Assembly (NCBI GenBank): GCA_019395295.1 | Contig: CM033360.1 | Location: 3,378,919 to 3,442,918 of the forward strand | Direction of reading: 5' to 3' | Origin: Osmanthus fragrans | Lineage: Eukaryota; Streptophyta; Magnoliopsida; Lamiales; Oleaceae | Length of the DNA: 64,000 nt | Shown here: positions 1-10,739 of the stretch, one piece after another | Layout of the letters: each line of letters starts with the position of its first letter | Position numbering within the stretch: the first letter of the stretch is position 1 | The notes under the pieces: model-generated | The model's input: the letters and a program-made list of their open reading frames with translations, nothing else | Told to the model about the DNA's origin: nothing | Database searches by the model: none | Program-made: the position numbers and the translations under genes

Positions 1-511
1 CATAGCCCCCGAGTCAATAATCCAATGTTTGACCTTACTCCTGCTGGTCAAAGCTAGTATATAGTTACCTCGTTCGACTAGTAAGCTGGAAGACGGTGCT
101 GCAGGGGTAATCAGTGTGTACAATTGCTCCAGTTGGGCCTTGGTAAGGGAGAGAGAAACTCGTTTGGACTGGGCAACGGCCGATGAGGGTTCTATCGACC
201 TTTGGAACCCAGAAGAGTTACACGTCTAACTTTCCTCGCAGTGGGTCTAATTCGATTTTCTATCGAATCGGGCCCCTTGCTTCCTGTTCGACGGTCGGCC
301 ATGTAAAACCCAACATCGGTCAATTGAGTGGTTCGTCCTCTTGCAGTGTTCACACTGTGAAGTATTTTTCTTGGTAAGTTTAGATGATTCTTGTCCACGA
401 GCAGCCAGTGCCGAATTTTCAGACGTAGGTTGCTTGTGGTCTCCAAGCATGACCTGTTTGCGGTTGGCTTCTCGACGCACTTTAGCAAAAACTTCATCGA
501 TCACCGGAGAT
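1..511 (-). pseudogene. Copia gag C-terminus with zinc knuckle, then protease start (older element)
   Basis: Minus-strand translation shows a basic gag tail followed by a retroviral-type zinc knuckle, CEHCKRTNHSIDRC (C-x2-C-x4-H-x4-C, about 300-345). A frame change follows, and near position 1 the sequence reads WIIDSGA, the aspartic protease active-site motif of copia polyproteins. The zinc knuckle binds element RNA during packaging, and the DSG triad begins the polyprotein protease. This piece continues the gag fragment at 4012-4668 and is separated from it by the inserted element at 517-4011. At least one frameshift lies between knuckle and protease, so it is a relic. Confidence 0.8.
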
Positions 512-516
512 GGTTT
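512..516. repeat. Target-site duplication (left copy) of the inserted copia
   Basis: The bases GGTTT directly flank the left LTR edge and recur exactly at 4012-4016 on the other side of the element. A perfect 5-bp duplication is the size copia integrases make. Confidence 0.93.
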
Positions 517-729
517 TGAAAACGAGATTGGACTGAATTTTTCTGTCTTAATATTAACAATAGTTTCACTATATCTTTATAGTACACGAGATGTTGAATA
601 AAAGGAAAAATGATTTTCTAACTAAGGAAACAATATACCCTAGGAAACAATACAACCTATAATCAATCTCAATCCCAACAATTAGAACCTTCCATAGATA
701 GTTCACACGCGCACACATGGTTTCCTACA
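517..729 (-). repeat. 3' LTR of inserted copia
   Basis: This 213-bp direct repeat matches 3799-4011. On the minus strand it starts TGTAGGAAACC directly after the polypurine tract and ends TTTCA. It is flanked on the outside by GGTTT. Confidence 0.93.
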
Positions 730-740
730 CTCCCCCTCAA
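730..740 (-). promoter_or_regulatory. Polypurine tract (plus-strand primer) of inserted copia
   Basis: On the minus strand this reads TTGAGGGGGAG, immediately upstream of the 3' LTR start. A purine run at this position primes second-strand DNA synthesis in LTR elements. The pol stop codon (737-739) overlaps it. Confidence 0.9.
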
Positions 741-3700
741 GTTGAACTGTAGATGTTGATCATGTTCAACTTGTAGTTAAGATAGTTGAATATTTGTCGA
801 GACAATCTTTTGGTGAATATTTCTGCAGTTTGTTCCTTAGTAGGGACATATGTCATACATATAATTCCATCATCCACTTTCTCTTTAATGAAGTGTCTGT
901 CCACCTCTACATGTTTAGTTCTGTCATGTTGTACTGGATTGAGAGAAATGTTGATGGCTGCTTTGTTGTCACAATAAATTTTAATCGGAAGTTCCATTTC
1001 AACTTTCAGTTCCTTCAAAAGTTTTTTTAACCATAATCCTTCACATATTCCTTATGCAACAGCTCTGAATTCTGCCTCTGCACTACTTTGGCTACTTACA
1101 TTCTACTTCTTGCTCCTCCAAGTTACCAAGTTTTCCCATACAAAAGTACAGTAACCGGTAGTAGATCTTCTATCTTTGATTGATCCAGCCCAGTCTGCAT
1201 CAGTAAAGATCTCTACTCTATTCCTTTTACCCTTTTCAAATAATAATCCTTTTCCAGCCGTGCCTTTTAGATATCTAAGGATTTTGTATACAGATTCTGG
1301 ATGAGCCTCCTTAGGAGAATGCATATATTGATTTACCATGCTGACTGCGAAAGCAATATCAGGTCTAGTATGCGATAGATAGATTAGCTTACCAACTAAT
1401 CTTTGATCTTTCCATATCCACGGTGTTCCCTGTGTCCTTTACTCTGCCTGCCTCAATAGGTGTATCACTAGGTTTGCATCCCAACATGTCTGGTTCAATT
1501 AAAAGATCAATGATGTATTTTCGTTGAGAGACACTAATGACCTTCTTTGATCTTGCAATCTCCATTCCCAAGAAATACCGCATTTGCCCCAAATCTTTCA
1601 CTTCAAATTCAGCAGCTAAACACTTCTTTAGTCTTTCCATCTCCACTATGTTGTCTCCTGTTAGAATTATGTCATCAACATATACAATTAGGATCGCCTT
1701 TGTACCATCTCTGGATTGTTGGAAAAATATGGTATGATCGGATTGCCTTGCTGATATCCTTGCATTTTCAATACATTTGCAAATCTATCGGACCATGCTC
1801 TCGGTGACTGCTTGAGCCCATATAGAGACTTCCTTAGTTTGCACACTTGATTCCCTTCATTTCCTGTTTTAAAGCCTAGTGGTGTTGTTATGTAGACCTC
1901 TTCTTCCAGTTCTCCATTCAAGAATGCATTCTTAATGTCTAGTTGTTGAAGGGGCCAGTCCAGATTCGCTGCTAGAGACAAGAGAACTCGAACTGTATTT
2001 ATTTTTGCGACTGGTGCAATTGTTTCAGTGTAGTCAATCTCATAGGTTTGTGTATACCCTTTGGCAACAAGTCGAGTTTTGTATCGATCTACTGTCCCAT
2101 CAGCTTTGTACTTCACATTGAATGCCCATTTGCATCCTACTGGTTTCTTCCCCTTCGGTAGGTCTTTCCAAGTTTCATTTTTCTTCAAGGCTCTCATTTC
2201 ATCAATTACTACTTCTTTCCATTTTGGTGATTCCAAGGCCTCCGGAATATTTCTTGGAATTTTTGTTCTATCAAGGTTAGTGGTGAAAGACTGAAATCTT
2301 GCAGAGAGATTATTATAAGATACAACATTGGAAATAGGATGAAGAGTACATGACCGAGATTGTTTCCTGAGGGCAATGGGTAGATCATCATTATTTGTAG
2401 ATGTAATTTGGTTGAAGACATTCTCATCAGGTCCTTTCATTGGTTCTCACTCTCTTGGTGCCTTAGATGTGAGAGTATCCTTATACTTTGATTTAGGCTT
2501 CCTTAAGTAAACTAGGATTTCCCCATTACTTTGTTTTCCAACATCTCTCCCTGAGTTCAAGTTTCCTTTTGTATGTTGCACAATAGAAGGTTGGGTGATG
2601 GTTTCAGTATATGGGTTAGGTAGAGAGAAGTCGAAATTTAGGGATTCCAAAGACCGATCTTTACTCGGACTCTCCCCCTGAAGAGAAGGTTTTTGGAAGT
2701 AAGGTGTGTTTTCGAAAAATGTGACATCGAGGCTCACAAATGTCTTTTTGGTGTATGGATCATAGCATTTATACCCCTTTTGAGCGGGTGAGTACCCAAT
2801 AAACACACACTTGATTGCTCGGTTCAAGTTTGTTTCGGTGTTGAGAGTGGACGTGTACAAATGCAGTACAACCAAACACATTTAGGGTTAGATATGATTT
2901 TAGACGGGACATTGGAAAGTGCTTTTGGAATCTTTGTATAGGTGACTCGAAGGAGAGGACACGACTAGGCATACTGTTGATGAGGTATGTGGATGTTAAA
3001 ATTGCATCTCCTCAAAATGTTTTTGGAATATTCGCAGTAAACATTAGGGCACGAGTAACTTTGAGTATATGTCTATTTTTCCTTTCAGCAATCCCGTTTT
3101 GTTGGAGAGTATTGACACAAGAATTTTGATGAATAATTTCATGTTTTGTTAGGTAGTCTTGTAGAGTGATATTGAAATATTCAGATCCATTATCAGTTCG
3201 TAAGATTTGGAGTTGTGCTTGGAATTGAGTTTGGATCATAGAATGAAAATTTTCAAACACTAAGCAGACATCCGCTTTCTCTTGTAGAAGATATACCCAA
3301 CAAATCCGAGTGTGATCGTCGATAAACGTGACGAACCATTTTGTTTGGGTACGATTAGGGATGCGGGAAGGTCCCCATAAGTCACTGTGGATCATGACAA
3401 ATGGTGTAGATGGTTTGTATGTGGAAATTGGAAAGGATGTATGATGATGTTTAGCAAGTTCGCAACTTTCGCATTGAAATTCAATTGAAATTTTATTCTT
3501 GAAAGTAGATGGAAATGCACGTTTTAAGTATGAAAGACTAGGGTGACCCGTTCTATAGTGCTACAACATAAGTTCACTATCCTTAGAGACAAATGCAGAA
3601 TTACCGCTAGTACGTGGACCCAGTTTACTCACATCAGCTTCCTCGAAGTAGTACCCCGACATTTTGTAGCACTGCCAATCGTCTTTCCCGATGAAAGGTC
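737..3700 (-). pseudogene. Copia pol: integrase, reverse transcriptase, RNase H (broken)
   Basis: In N-to-C order: a pre-integrase HHCC-like zinc region (about 3440-3640, with QCESCELAKHHH); the integrase core (3012-3395, containing HSDLWGP, a TFIDDHTR stretch and LRTDNGSEY, matching the D,D-35-E pattern); an integrase-RT linker with the SYLTLNVFGCTAFVHV and CVFIGYSPAQKGYKC motifs (2447-2972); reverse transcriptase (1660-2440, with WKEVVIDEMRALKKNETW, VDRYKTRLVAKGYTQ, and YVDD at about 1675); and RNase H (737-1339, with FTDADWAGSIKDRRSTTGY and SSAEAEFRA). The frame changes several times, notably just before YVDD and between integrase and linker, and RNase H has stops near 1090-1100. It cannot encode an intact polyprotein. 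The gene has no gag or protease. Confidence 0.92.
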
Positions 3701-3786
3701 CTGAAAGATACAATAAGATAGATAGAAGTTAGCAGAGCAATTGGCGGGGACTTCCGCCATTGATTGACCAGGTTAGAAATATCCCA

Positions 3787-3798
3787 GCTTTGATACCA
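3787..3798 (-). promoter_or_regulatory. Primer-binding site of inserted copia (initiator tRNA-Met type)
   Basis: On the minus strand this reads TGGTATCAAAGC, abutting the 5' LTR. It matches the TGGTATCAGAGC form used by many plant copia elements at all but one base. It is the site where the 3' end of initiator tRNA-Met primes reverse transcription. Confidence 0.9.
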
Positions 3799-4011
3799 TG
3801 AAGACGAGATTGGAATGAATTTTTCTGTCTTAATATTAACAATAGTTTCACTACATCTTTATAGTACACGAGATGTCGAATAAAAGGAAAAAAGATTTTC
3901 TAACTAAGGAAACAATATACCCTAGGAAACAATACAACCTATAATCAATCTCAATCCCAACAATTACAACCTTCCATAGATAGTTCACACACGCACACAC
4001 GGTTTCCTACA
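3799..4011 (-). repeat. 5' LTR of inserted copia
   Basis: This 213-bp repeat starts TGTAGGAAACC and ends CTTCA on the minus strand. It has about eight mismatches to the 3' LTR at 517-729, which suggests a moderately recent insertion. Confidence 0.93.
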
Positions 4012-4016
4012 GGTTT
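4012..4016. repeat. Target-site duplication (right copy) of the inserted copia
   Basis: GGTTT, identical to 512-516. The two copies together mark the insertion point inside the older element's gag, between the codons reading GIKP and the following SPVIDEVFAKV stretch. Confidence 0.93.
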
Positions 4017-4668
4017 GATACCCAGTAGTCTGCCTCTCACTTCATCCAATTCTGGAATTAATCCTGCCAAGAAATCATAAGTTCTCTCCTTCTCCACCCG
4101 TTTCTTGAATTTCTCAGCATCTTTAGGCGTGTCCCAAGTGATCTGAACAAACATGTCGATTTCTCTCCATAATCGCTGCACAGAATTGTAATATTGAGTA
4201 ACATCTAGATGACCTTGACGTAGGTTTCTTGTCTTATTTCGAAGTTCAAACAGTTGAGCAAAGTTCTCTAAATCGGAGAAGGCTACAATTAGTGCATCCT
4301 AAAATTCCTTTGCTATAGAGTAGTAGAGATAGGATTCCCTAATTTCTTCTTCCATTAAGTTAACTATCCAGGCCATTACCATGGAGTTTTGTGCGTCCCA
4401 GGTGGCATAGGTTGGGTCACTTTCATCCGGTTGAATCGTAGTTCCGGTCACATATCCAAGACGCCCGCGGCTGCGGATAACCAATAGGGCAGATCGAGAT
4501 CATTGGAGAGTTTTTACCATTCAACCTTGTAGTAGTGATTTGAAGATAGGTGTTTTTGGAGTGATTTATGGGAAGAGGATTAGATGTAATAGGTGCACTT
4601 GTAGAGATGGTTTCAGAGATCCCTGAATCTTCATCTCTGCGTGCACCGATCATGGTCATTTTTTCCAT
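4017..4668 (-). pseudogene. Copia gag N-terminal/central part (older element)
   Basis: Minus-strand translation gives a gag start followed by the UBN2-type gag core: a LNGKN motif near the N-terminus, a GRLGYVTGTT stretch, DPTYATWDAQNSMVMAW, SIAKEF, LFELRNKTRNLRQG, VQRLWREIDMF and FLAGLIPELDEVRGRLLG. These are standard landmarks of plant copia gag proteins. The reading frame shifts near 4440-4480, and a TAG stop replaces the expected Trp codon after SIAKEF near 4298. The gene breaks off at 4012-4016, where the younger copia is inserted, and resumes at 511. Confidence 0.85.
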
Positions 4669-4691
4669 TCCGCCGGCTTAACGAGAACCTG

Positions 4692-4703
4692 GCTCTGATA
4701 CCA
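4692..4703 (-). promoter_or_regulatory. Primer-binding site of older copia (initiator tRNA-Met type)
   Basis: On the minus strand this reads TGGTATCAGAGC, the standard plant copia primer-binding sequence. It lies between the older element's 5' LTR and its gag. Confidence 0.88.
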
Positions 4704-4922
4704 TAAAAGAGTAGGTACAGCAGAATGAAAGGAGGCACAACAGATATGAAGAAAGCAATTCAGTACCTAGCTTCAGCCGTGTACAACATATATATAGGTC
4801 TAGAGTATGCTAAGTTTACATACAAAGGAATAATATCTTAACTAACTATAATTAAATCATCACTTATGGTAACAAATAAGCCACCAAATCATCTATGATA
4901 TTCTGGAATATTCAATACATCA
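4704..4922 (-). repeat. Probable 5' LTR of older copia
   Basis: This is the stretch immediately upstream, on the minus strand, of the primer-binding site. Its likely start is TGATGTATTGAATATTCC at 4922, and it carries a TATA-like CCTATATATATG at about 4784-4800, as expected for an LTR promoter. The partner 3' LTR is outside the window, so both edges are inferred. Confidence 0.6.
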
Positions 4923-5750
4923 TATTGTGCTTCATATGATTGAGATGAATAAAGTGCGACTTTTCTCTTGTATGGTTATTTCAAATATTTATCTGTTTCT
5001 GCCTCCAGATAAACTCGTCCTTCTTAGTAACTTTCCAGTCTTGCTGATGTGGAGCTAAGAAAAGCTATAGCAAATTACATGCTAGGTAAAATCTATTTGG
5101 TTTTTTCGTTGCTGCAGATGTCATTATGAGACAGTGGAATGTAGGGTTCTGAATGATTCTTGAATCAAATTACTTTGGTTTTATCAGTTTTATTTTTTAT
5201 TAATAAATTATGAGAAGAACATCAAAGTTTATAAGCTAGTTTCTTTATCTAGTACTGATGGAGACTTATCTCCATCTCTACTGCAAGCAGCTGAAAATAT
5301 AGACGAGGTGAAATGTCAAATAAAATTGGCTGCCCACAAACTGAGTTCTTTATTCATACCTTCAAATTCCATGAAATTTTGGTCTGGCAGTTTGTTGCAC
5401 AGCCTTCAATAAATATGCATCCACGACCTTATTTGTGGTTATGCTTTGATATACAAGTAAATTCAAAGCCACTCTCATGATATATTAAATACGTAAGTGT
5501 TCATGAATATTGCTTTCATGTCACAAGTAATCTTAGTAGAACATGTTTTAAGATGGAGAGGTAGACCAAAATTAACATGACCCTGTGGTTGTAAAAGATC
5601 TAGTTGCATCTGATATTTCAGTGCATGCAATGACTCACTGAGTGGAATGGTGAAAAGGGATTTATATAGCCAACAGAAATTTATTGGGAATAAGGCTTAG
5701 TTTTTTTTTTTTTTTCATGAGCATTAATTAAACTTGCCTTTGTGTGACAG
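4923..5750. other. No gene seen; probable intron sequence of the ceramidase gene
   Basis: AT-rich sequence between the old copia LTR and the ceramidase exon. It ends in a good acceptor: a long T run at 5701-5715, then TTTGTGTGACAG. I looked for upstream ceramidase exons, including the catalytic-region exons, and saw none. Confidence 0.5.
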
Positions 5751-7344
5751 AATTCACTACAATGGCTGGAAGACGGCTACGAGATGCTGTGAGAACGGCG
5801 CTCACAAGTGGAGATAGCAAAGAATTTGATGAAAATGTTCATGTAGTGATAGCTGGGTTGACAAATACGTACTCACAATATATAACAACCTTTGAGGAGT
5901 ACCAGATACAGAGATATGAGGTCAGTTACTGAATCATGGTAAATAATACAATAAACTGTGGGCACTGCTTAAGTTTTGCAGTATGATGTAGACAACATTG
6001 TCAAACACTGGATAAAGACGTTGAAATGTACAGATTAATGATTAGGGCAAACTAGGAGGTCATATATATTCTCAAAATAATATGATACTTAGAAATGGAA
6101 TTCTTATTATGGCAGAATAAGCATGCTTGAAGTTGCTACAGTTGAAGGTTTACATATGTATCTTCAATGCCGGTATCACTTTGAGGATCTACATGAGTGG
6201 GTCACTGGGTTTTAAATACCGAAATTTGTTGCATACAGCTACGGAACAAAGTGTGTTGAAAATTTGTACACAGATGAAAAAGTACACGGATAGTTAATAT
6301 ATTGGAAAAAGGGTTGTTCATTATAGTATACGGTATACCTCTGTTGATTCCCTCCCTTAGAAACTTGGAATAGTTCCACTGTGTTATTTTACCGCTGTTT
6401 GGGCTCCATTTTCTAAGACTAATTTTTTCCTCAAATTCAATCATACATTTCATGGGATCCACAACTTTTATCAACTTTCTAACCACACATTTCACAATTT
6501 TTATCAATTTTAGGTAGATCATAAGCATAATTTTTCCCCAACATTTCAAACATGTAAATGTTGTCCTTTCAGTTTCGTTGAAGACAAATTTTCCGTAGCT
6601 ATTAGCCTATTGTAAATTATGAAATAGGAATGCATGTTATTGTAGGTGCACAATGACACTTGTCTGGTCTCTTAAAACCAAATAACACGGGTAGGTAATA
6701 GGAAATGTGGGATAACTCTGCCTAGTATAAAACTTTTACAGTTTATGAAAAATTCTTGTTTTGAATGCTTATGCATGTCTTGGTTTCCTTCCCAGGGTGC
6801 TTCGACACTCTATGGTCCACACACTCTCTCTGCCTACATTCAGGAGTTCAAGAAGCTTGCAGCAGCCCTTATCAGTGGACTGCCTGTGCAATCTGGTCCG
6901 CAACCACCAGACCTTTTAGACAAGCAAATAAGCTTGCTAACACCAGTAGTGATGGATGCAACTCCTCTGGGTGTAAAGTTTGGTGATGTCAGCAAAGATG
7001 TACCCAAGAATTCCACCTTTACAAGAGGTGAAAATGTAACGGTTGTTTTTTGGTCAGCGTGCCCCAGAAATGACCTCATGACTGAAGGTACATTCGCATT
7101 GGTTGAGATTCTTCGAGGGGAGGATCGTTGGGTTCCAGCTTACGATGATGATGATTTCTGCCTCCGCTTTATATGGTCAAGACCTTTTAAACTAAGTACT
7201 CGAAGTCACGCAACCATAGAATGGATTATACCCGAAAATGCAGCTTCAGGTGTATACAGAATAAGGCATTTTGGTGCGGCAAAACATCTTTTGGGGTCAA
7301 TTAAGCATTTTACAGGCTCTTGCAGTGCTTTTGTTGTAGCATGA
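5751..7344 (+). CDS. Neutral ceramidase, C-terminal two exons only (partial)
   Basis: Neutral ceramidases hydrolyse ceramide to sphingosine and fatty acid in the secretory pathway or at the cell surface. Two exons are visible: 5751-5920 and 6796-7344, separated by an 875-bp intron with GT-AG borders. The first holds the conserved FTTMAGRRLRDAV and VVIAGLTNTYSQYITTFEEY stretches; the second starts GASTLYGPHTLSAYIQEF and runs through PVQSGPQPPDLLDKQ, a C-terminal immunoglobulin-like domain with FWSACPRNDL, and a final FGAAKHLLGSIKHFTGSC before TGA. About 240 codons are present against roughly 750-780 in the family. The upstream exons with the catalytic serine and zinc ligands are absent. They may lie left of position 1, beyond the antisense copia elements, or may be lost, in which case this is a truncated pseudogene. 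The visible exons have no frameshift or stop. Confidence 0.85.
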
Positions 7345-8112
7345 GACTAATATATTTATCCATAACCCTGAATCTGTGTTATCGCATTACTGATTAATAT
7401 ACAAGTAAGTTGTTTAACGTGTTTTCCCGTGTTGGCAATTTTCAATTTCGTTACTTTATTTGTTCAAGTTTGTAGCTTCGATCCAATGGTCACAGAGAAG
7501 AGGGAGTGGGATCTCAATGATATATAGCATAAAAATAAAGCTCAGCACCCGAAGTCCCACAGCGCTCCAAGAATTCTTGTTATATATAAGTTCGTTCCAA
7601 CCCTTAAACCTTCTTTTCTAGAGTCATAGATATTGAATCAATGAAAAGTACTTCTAACACCCGTTCCACTTTTGGAAGCTCCTGGATTATATCACTAGAT
7701 CTCAATTTTTCACATAGAAATGTAATTAATGTATCTCATTCGTACGGGATTTCCCCATAATGGCCATGAACGGTTGCTCCTGGAGTGACCAAATAAGGTT
7801 TAACTGATCGTATTATTACAAAATCAACTTGACCTGATTTTAGGCATGGTGCATTTTTGGCTATACATACATTTTTACAAATAAACTATCTAGACTAATT
7901 ATGATAGATGTTTATTGACAATAATTGTGATGGAGAAAATACCAATTCAAATTGACACTACATAATCGTCGGCCCTCCCTTTAAGTCAAGAGGATAGGCT
8001 CATTAAAACCAGGCGCAACAGTATTCTAACAACGCCATGATTCATTAAAGGAAACACAAGTTTTGAAACCAGAAGAGATTGTCAACCTAAACTAAGCTAC
8101 AGACTTCATTGC
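7345..8112. other. Intergenic region between two converging genes
   Basis: Holds the 3' ends of the ceramidase (+) and DUF641 (-) genes. AATAAA-like sequence near 7532-7538 could serve the plus-strand gene. Nothing else is recognisable. Confidence 0.4.
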
Positions 8113-9878
8113 TTAGAATCCATTTTTTGGTACTAGATAAACCCTGCCCTTAATGATGGATCCATTCCCAAGTTTAAATCCTGGACTTACAGGAAAACTG
8201 ACAACCATTGATGCATAGACATTCCCTCCACCATTGTTACAAGAAATCTTTGGCACACTCTCCATGTACTGAGAATGAAACTCAGCCCCGGGATTCGCCT
8301 CAAAATGACTAGGCAGTGGGTCCAAAGAGAACGCAAGCAAATGTAGCAGCCAAATTGCCTTCGCCAACCCCAGAAACTCGTTATAGAACTGACTCCTTGG
8401 GTGGTGCCCGTCTAGCACTTGGCGTCTTTGCTCCAAGTCCCCAAACAAGGACTCCTCCATCTTCGGGTGCACAATTGCAAGGTACTTCTTGAAACAAAAT
8501 TTCCCAAAGCTGCAAGTAGGCAAAATGCTGAGGACTTCAACAGGGTCCATGGCTTTCATGTCGCGATACTGGGTGAAGCAGTCTTTGCGGTGCTGATCGG
8601 GGTGGAGCAACGAGGAGAGGCTGCCATCCATATAGAATGTCTCGTGGTCAAATCCCTGAAAGATTTTTCGATTCACATAGGATTCCAATGCGTACTTTGA
8701 GTGGTTTTTCCCAACTACCGAGTCTGCAAACGCAGTGGCGTTAGAGGATGCTGCTTCTATGGATCTTACAGCAGCTGCTATGTCCCAGTGGGCTGAGCGC
8801 ATAAGCGAGAGAAGCAGAGAAGTGAAGGATTTTGAGGCCTCTTTTACTATATTCATTGTCGCTTCAAATAGCTCTGGTGCTGGTGCTGCTGCAACTGTCA
8901 TAAGTGAATTCTCAGTTAGATTATGAAAATTGTTCAAGAATCACCATGATAATTAGTGCCAAGAAAATGAAATTTTAGCATTAGACTGAATTTAGTCATG
9001 GGAATTTTTTTCCTTATTCCTTCAGTCATAAGAGTCAAGACATGGTTTCACCAGCTAGAAAGTATTACAACAAAATCAAAGACAATCAAATTGGGCAAAG
9101 TTAAGGTTATGTGTATCATTGCTAATTAGGAATATCTCGTTCGTACAGATCTTCTCTTTATTTCCAGAATTGAATAGAGTTCGAAAAGGTGAAATCTTTG
9201 ATGATTTTATAGAAAGTGAGTAAGGCACTAACCTTGAGTAGTACAGCTGACTCTTCTCTTTGACTTTCCCTTTGACCTTCCACCGCTACTGCTGAAAGAC
9301 GTCGCCGTTTTGAGCTTCTCCCTCAAGTTGTCGACCTCAACTTGCTTTGCTTTCACTTCTTTGTTCAGCTCCTCCAAGCTCGCCTCGTACGGCGCTACCA
9401 CCTCTCTAAGCGTCGATGACCCTAGTCTCCACCGCCCCCTTCCTCCACCATCACCAACCGCAGTCCTCCTGAACCTCTCCCTCAACACCCCCAGCTTCCT
9501 TAATTCCGCCACAACCGCTACGTCAGCCACACGCATTTTGTCCGGATCCCAAGGACAGTGCGACTGCTGCAGATTAACGTACGCCTTCTTCATGGCAGAC
9601 ACCGCGTCGAACACTTCACCCATCAGCATTTCCATCTCCATTATTCTCTCGTTACTGGGTTCATCCTTGTTCGCCGCTTCCCAATCTTTAAACTCCTCTT
9701 CCACATCGAACCTATCTTGTTCTTCTTTGGTTTCGTACATTTCTTCTTCGGAATCGGAATCTGAGCCGCTCCGTTGGAAGGAGATATCATCTGGGCGGTT
9801 GCCTGCGAGTGGGTGGAGCAGACAAGACGCAGTGACTCGTTGGATCAGATTCGAGAAATTTGATACCTTGGTAGCCAT
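8113..9878 (-). CDS. DUF641 family protein, GIL1/UNE1/IRKI-like
   Basis: Two exons: 9233-9878 (ATG at 9876-9878) and 8113-8894. The splice joins ACTCAAG to TTGCAGC with a phase-1 codon (G|TT) and keeps the frame, giving about 475 residues. The N-terminus MATKVSNFSNLIQRVTASC and the acidic SDSDSEEEMYETKEE stretch precede the DUF641 helix region (MLMGEVFDAVSAMKKAYVNL, HCPWDPDKMRVADVAVVAEL). A coiled coil follows (ASLEELNKEVKAKQVEVDNL). The C-terminal half (FDHETFYMDG; EANPGAEFHSQYMESV) is shared with GRAVITROPIC IN THE LIGHT 1 and relatives. Members act in light-dependent gravitropism, reproduction or receptor-kinase binding; the biochemical role is not established. An in-frame upstream ATG would add 31 codons, but the family start favours 9878. 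The frame is intact. Confidence 0.88.
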
Positions 9879-10329
9879 TCCCTTGATGCAGCCTCCGTTT
9901 CTGTAAAATAACAGTTGAATTTTGGCAGCAAGTGTTATGATCTGGTTAATTTTAGAAAATGAGAGAGACAATATATGTTTGTTCTGAACGGGTCAACTCG
10001 TTAATGCTGGCTATTTTCTTGGAAAATTTAATGCGAGTACAAATACCAACATCACCTTTAATTAGTCTCGCAACTTTTTAAGAAATACTACTTTTTACCT
10101 GTATTGTTTTTAAGGTAAAGTTAGCGTGTTGAAAGTTAATGATATGAATTGTGTTATTTTTAAGGTAATATTAATGTATTGAAAGTTAGAAAGGATAAAA
10201 ATTATATAAAAACACGATCATGAGGACCGAAGTGTATAAGTATTAACAATATAAGGACGTAGCATTCCATCATGAAGTTATTTAGCTAGGCTGGTGTGAA
10301 AACATAATTTTGTGTGTTCCAATTGTCTT
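9879..10329. other. Promoter/leader side of the DUF641 gene; AT-rich, no gene
   Basis: Contains the leader of the minus-strand DUF641 gene next to 9878, then AT-rich sequence. A short direct repeat, TTTTTAAGGTAA plus TTGAAAGTTA, occurs twice at about 10107-10190. No further feature is visible. Confidence 0.4.
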
Positions 10330-10412
10330 TTTCGAACGTCAAACGTGTGTATTAAAAAAAGACGTGTAACTCGTCTTTTTTTAAAAAATAATTTTTATTA
10401 CAACATTTTATA

Positions 10413-10690
10413 TGTACTCGATGATCACGATGTGGGCACCGAAAAGATCTTTCCTAATTGGGGTCAGGAGCGCGATTCTGATAACCATAGAAAAAGTTAT
10501 GGTCGAAATACTAAAAAAAATTAAAATTGCACAAAAATATGATTTTGGGACCGAAGTGTACAGGTGCCAAAAGTTGAAGGACCTAGGATTGTAATTTTTG
10601 AAGGATGAAATTGACAGAGAAATCAAATTATGATGACTCAAAAGTACAAGATAAGAGTTGAAGGACTTGACGCACAATTACCCCACGAAC
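10413..10690. repeat. Arm sequence of the rearranged, leftmost foldback unit
   Basis: Matches the loop-proximal part of the forward arms at about 12388-12670 and 14370-14655 (shared landmarks GAAGTGTA.AGGTGC, GTTGAAGGACTTGACG). It is followed by the ATACCG array, and no reverse arm is seen, so this copy is incomplete. Confidence 0.75.
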
Positions 10691-10739
10691 TTAGCCTCAA
10701 GAAATGAAAAAAATAAAAAAAAAAAAAAAAAAAATGAGG

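Larger units (their letters stand above)
517..4011 (-). mobile_element. Ty1/copia LTR retrotransposon, complete ends, internally deleted (3.5 kb)
   Basis: All structural landmarks are visible on the minus strand: a 213-bp 5' LTR (3799-4011), a primer-binding site abutting it (3787-3798), pol coding sequence, a polypurine tract (730-740), a 213-bp 3' LTR (517-729) and a perfect 5-bp target duplication GGTTT. The LTRs begin TG and end CA and differ at about 8 of 213 positions by my count. At 3,495 bp it is shorter than the usual 4.5-5.5 kb. Gag and protease are missing: after the primer-binding site only about 100-200 bp precede the pre-integrase zinc-binding region. Order in pol is integrase, reverse transcriptase, RNase H, which is diagnostic of copia. 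Frameshifts and stops make it non-autonomous. Confidence 0.95.
1..4922 (-). mobile_element. Older Ty1/copia retrotransposon, decayed, 5' part (interrupted)
   Basis: Read on the minus strand, this element runs from a 5' LTR at about 4704-4922, through a primer-binding site at 4692-4703, into gag, and on to the protease active site at the window's left edge. Its integrase, reverse transcriptase and 3' LTR lie beyond position 1. A second copia (517-4011) is inserted into its gag and splits it. The gag reading frame has at least one frameshift near 4440-4480 and an internal stop near 4298, so it is not functional. The insertion is antisense to the neutral ceramidase exons at 5751-7344. It may lie in an intron of that gene or may have cut it off from its 5' part. 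Confidence 0.85.
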
